From contig NZ_CP017194.1 of assembly GCF_006770265.1 (NCBI RefSeq), positions 806,001-870,000 of the forward strand: a stretch of DNA of 64,000 nt, in the 5' to 3' direction. This stretch comes from Lactococcus carnosus. GTDB lineage: Bacteria > Bacillota > Bacilli > Lactobacillales > Streptococcaceae. Shown here in pieces: positions 62,472 through 64,000 of the stretch. The stretch's first letter is position 1, and the number at the start of each line of letters is the position of its first letter. The translations under genes were made by a program, and so were the position numbers. The notes below the pieces were generated by a model. That model was given only the letters and a program-made list of their open reading frames with translations, made no database searches and was not told where the DNA came from.

Positions 62472-62630
62472 TTATTTAGCTCTAGCGAGTGTTAAGGTTT
62501 TTTTATCAACCATTCTTAATTGACCATCTTCGAGTTGGACAACATAGCTGTTAACTAAGTAGGATTCGTCACCTCTAATAACTGTTGCTTTTTGGCCATT
62601 TGCTAGTGTGATGATTTCATCTTTTTTCAT
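62472..62630 (-). CDS. Small protein, 52 aa, unknown
   Basis: Minus-strand ORF MKKDEIITLANGQKATVIRG... ending KKTLTLARAK. It looks like a small beta barrel (alternating strands with GQK and EDGQLR turns). A strong terminator follows and a promoter lies about 290 nt upstream, which supports a real transcript. The ribosome site is poor. No family recognised. Confidence 0.6.
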   Translation of the reverse strand: MKKDEIITLANGQKATVIRGDESYLVNSYVVQLEDGQLRMVDKKTLTLARAK

Positions 62631-62922
62631 GGTATCAGGTCCATTCTAGGGAAAAACAAATAGGGATTAGGCTAAAGGTTTTTTGTTATGTTAAGCAATC
62701 GCTTAAAGTAGGGCACGTGATGCGTCACTTATAAATAGGGGGCGCCATCATCGGTAAAGTTTAGTCTGAACAAGAGGCACAAATAAACGCAATACTTCAG
62801 AAAATACATTGGTCTGTTTGACAAAAGCTTATCGCCTGATGTGACAGTCGGTTGCGTCGGTTATGCACTAAATACTGGATACAACCAGTTAAGCATGACC
62901 TACCTCATTTGAAAACACTTAT
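62631..62922 (-). promoter_or_regulatory. Unusually long leader or small RNA upstream of the 52-aa gene
   Basis: From the promoter at 62929 (minus) to the ORF there are about 290 nt without an ORF but with pairings such as ACTGG/CCAGT and GGTTG/CAACC. No known riboswitch class was recognised. It may be a regulatory leader or an independent RNA. Confidence 0.35.
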
Positions 62923-62928
62923 AGGACT

Positions 62929-62937
62929 ATTATAGCA
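62929..62937 (-). promoter_or_regulatory. Extended -10 on the minus strand
   Basis: TGCTATAAT reading leftward; no good -35. Lies just after the SemiSWEET stop. Confidence 0.55.
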
Positions 62938-62988
62938 TAAAACGGCCTAGACCATTGCCTAAAATGCCATCTTTTGAAGCGTTTGATG

Positions 62989-63249
62989 CTATAAAGAAGT
63001 TAAAAAGGTCAACGTACCTAGAATAACGCCTAAGGTGTTTGGGATAATGAGAATATAATCTCTTTTCGGTTGATTAGTGAGACCATAAAGTACCCAGACT
63101 AAGCAAGAAATTGCAGCGATTAAGGGTTGCCAAGGCTGACTTTTATCGCCATTAAGGTTGGAAATAATCTGTGGAATATAGGCTAAAAAGACAAACAAGC
63201 CGATTGTAGCACCCACTGAACCGATAAAGAGGTGTATCTTATTTTTCAT
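62989..63249 (-). CDS. SemiSWEET (PQ-loop/MtN3) sugar transporter
   Basis: 86 aa, one triple-helix bundle: HLFIGSVGATIGLFVFLAYI then the PQ motif in YIPQIISNLNGDKSQPW, AAISCLVWVLYGLTNQ, and NTLGVILGTLTFLTSL with the conserved Asn. SemiSWEETs act as dimers and let sugars such as sucrose or glucose equilibrate across the membrane. AGGA lies about eight nt before the ATG. It has its own promoter and a leader of about 145 nt. Confidence 0.88.
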   Translation of the reverse strand: MKNKIHLFIGSVGATIGLFVFLAYIPQIISNLNGDKSQPWQPLIAAISCLVWVLYGLTNQPKRDYILIIPNTLGVILGTLTFLTSL

Positions 63250-63394
63250 AATGCAATCCTATCCATATGTAGCTGTTAACTGTCCGCAATAGGTATCTAT
63301 ATGGCGGACGTTTTTTTAGTAAGCAGGATAGTTGTAAGACGCCTTGCTAATCCTAAACTAATCTATTACACGACATCCGTGCCATGTAGCGTCT
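63250..63394 (-). promoter_or_regulatory. Structured leader of the SemiSWEET gene
   Basis: On the minus strand GACGC pairs with GCGTC, an overlapping AGGAT/ATCCT pair offers an alternative, and GTCCGC/GCGGAC (63279-63306) closes a hairpin before the ribosome site. On the plus strand the last hairpin runs into T7. No known riboswitch class recognised. Confidence 0.4.
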
Positions 63395-63400
63395 TTTTTA

Positions 63401-63409
63401 AGTATAGCA
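63401..63409 (-). promoter_or_regulatory. SemiSWEET promoter (extended -10)
   Basis: Minus strand TGCTATACT; predicted start about 63394. Between here and 63657 only an 8-bp inverted repeat (GAACAAGC/GCTTGTTC, 63430-63473) was seen. Confidence 0.55.
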
Positions 63410-63657
63410 TAAGCCTTTCTAAATTTGGTGAACAAGCCTTTATTTTAGCTGTTTAGGGATAAATAGCTTGTTCATAAGGTGGATGGTATAACTTATATTT
63501 CAAATGATAGTCTTAAAATGATGAGCGGATTATGAGCGTTCTATAGTTTGTAATAAAAGGCGTTAGACCTATTTTTCATCTCACCAAATCTAGTTAGCAG
63601 GACAAAAAATCGTGGTATTGTTATAGCCTGAAACGTGACATAGTAAAAAGTTTATCC

Positions 63658-63686
63658 TTGACAAAAGAAAATAGATAGTATAGGAT
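63658..63686 (+). promoter_or_regulatory. Promoter of the riboflavin operon
   Basis: TTGACA, 17-nt spacer, TAGGAT; start about 63693, just before the riboswitch. Confidence 0.7.
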
Positions 63687-63708
63687 AAGGTATAAATAAT
63701 TGAATAAC

Positions 63709-63818
63709 GCTTCAGGGCAGGGTGTAATTCCCTACCGGCGGTATAGCCCGCGACCTCGAAAGAGTTGATTTGGTGAAATTCCAAAGCCGACAGTATAGTC
63801 TGGATGAAAGAAGACAGT
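63709..63818 (+). promoter_or_regulatory. FMN riboswitch (RFN element)
   Basis: Canonical RFN parts in order: CTTCAGGGCAGGGTG, AATTCCCTACCGGCGGT, AGCCCGCGA, GATTTGGTGAAATTCCAAAG, CCGACAGT and GGATGAAAGAAG. It binds FMN and shuts off the rib genes that begin after it. Confidence 0.97.
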
Positions 63819-63882
63819 TGTTTTATAATTTTGTAAGATTGTGCATGCTTTTTTTGTGTACTAATTTTGTGAGAAAATAAAC

Positions 63883-63919
63883 AAGACACCCTGATTTTAG
63901 TAAATTTGGGTGTCTTTTA
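63883..63919 (+). terminator. Riboswitch-controlled terminator
   Basis: AAGACACCC / GGGTGTCTT with a 16-nt loop and TTTAT, ahead of the ribD start; the likely FMN-dependent terminator. Confidence 0.85.
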
Positions 63920-63947
63920 TGTTGTTTTACGATAAGAGAGGAGTGTC

Positions 63948-64000
63948 ATGACTGAAGATGAAACCTATATGCATTATGCGCTTGACTTAGCACGGCTTGG
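63948..64000 (+). CDS. ribD: Riboflavin biosynthesis deaminase/reductase RibD, 3' part outside window
   Basis: Only 17 codons are visible: MTEDETYMHYALDLARLG, the typical first helix of the RibD deaminase domain. GAGAGGAG precedes the ATG. It lies directly behind an FMN riboswitch, which marks the start of a riboflavin operon (usually ribD-ribE-ribBA-ribH). Confidence 0.85.
   Translation, partial: MTEDETYMHYALDLARL

Noticed and set aside
63590-63889. 99-codon minus-strand ORF over the riboflavin leader
   Set aside because: It is antisense to the FMN riboswitch, whose conserved sequence explains the open frame.

Overview
The window reads as chromosomal DNA of a low-GC Gram-positive coccus of the family Streptococcaceae, most like Lactococcus (possibly the piscium/raffinolactis side of the genus). 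Supporting this are a CiaRH-type two-component pair, the rodA / HAD / gyrB and typA / small membrane protein / tsaE / GNAT / LytR-type neighbourhoods, a DexB glucosidase, a maltose phosphorylase locus, catabolite-response (cre) elements, and a small SRP RNA next to tadA. The species call is inference from protein resemblance only.

Layout. 1-932: 3' part of an LCP wall-polymer ligase. 1.0-8.3 kb: sugar cluster with a LacI regulator, lipoprotein, two CUT1 permeases, a DUF624 protein and DexB, with a cre and two palindromic operators in front. 8.4-12.7 kb: ciaRH-like pair, yidD and an HrtBA-like ABC exporter. 12.8-18.5 kb: minus-strand 51-codon gene, recQ, a large type II NADH dehydrogenase, a VOC protein and thiamin pyrophosphokinase. 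18.5-21.4 kb: copper operon copY-copZ-copA with a cop box. 21.5-25.9 kb: MarR, a 38-codon ORF, an ABC half-exporter, rodA and an orphan PTS EIIB. 25.9-33.5 kb: an Lsa-like ABC-F gene behind an attenuator-like leader, a DMT transporter, HAD, gyrB, deoB and punA. 33.5-34.9 kb: an intact ISL3-family IS with an 8-bp target duplication. 35-48.8 kb: dinB, prepilin peptidase domain, dps, yqgQ-glk, rhodanese, LCP proteins, two tandem phosphodiester-glycosidase-like genes, typA, tsaE, tRNA-Arg, an ECF S component and a lipoprotein. 48.9-59 kb: maltodextrin regulon (malG-malF-malE leftward; cyclomaltodextrinase, maltose phosphorylase, beta-phosphoglucomutase and a LacI/MalR regulator rightward). 59-64 kb: MBL protein, tadA, SRP RNA, ogt, yueI, small membrane proteins, a SemiSWEET, and an FMN riboswitch before the start of ribD.

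How the parts fit. Two CUT1 sugar importers lack their own ATPase and presumably share an MsmK/MalK encoded elsewhere. Imported alpha-glucans would be cut by DexB or the cyclomaltodextrinase and phosphorolysed by MapA; PgmB and Glk then feed glycolysis. CcpA/LacI-type operators tie these genes together.

The most notable structural observation concerns starts of transcription and translation. At least ten genes on both strands have a -10 hexamer, usually extended TGn, only 6-8 nt before the start codon and no Shine-Dalgarno, so they look leaderless. The ABC-F gene has a leader with a 16-codon uORF and terminator hairpins typical of antibiotic-induced ribosome-mediated attenuation. No prophage, CRISPR array or clear defence island was seen.
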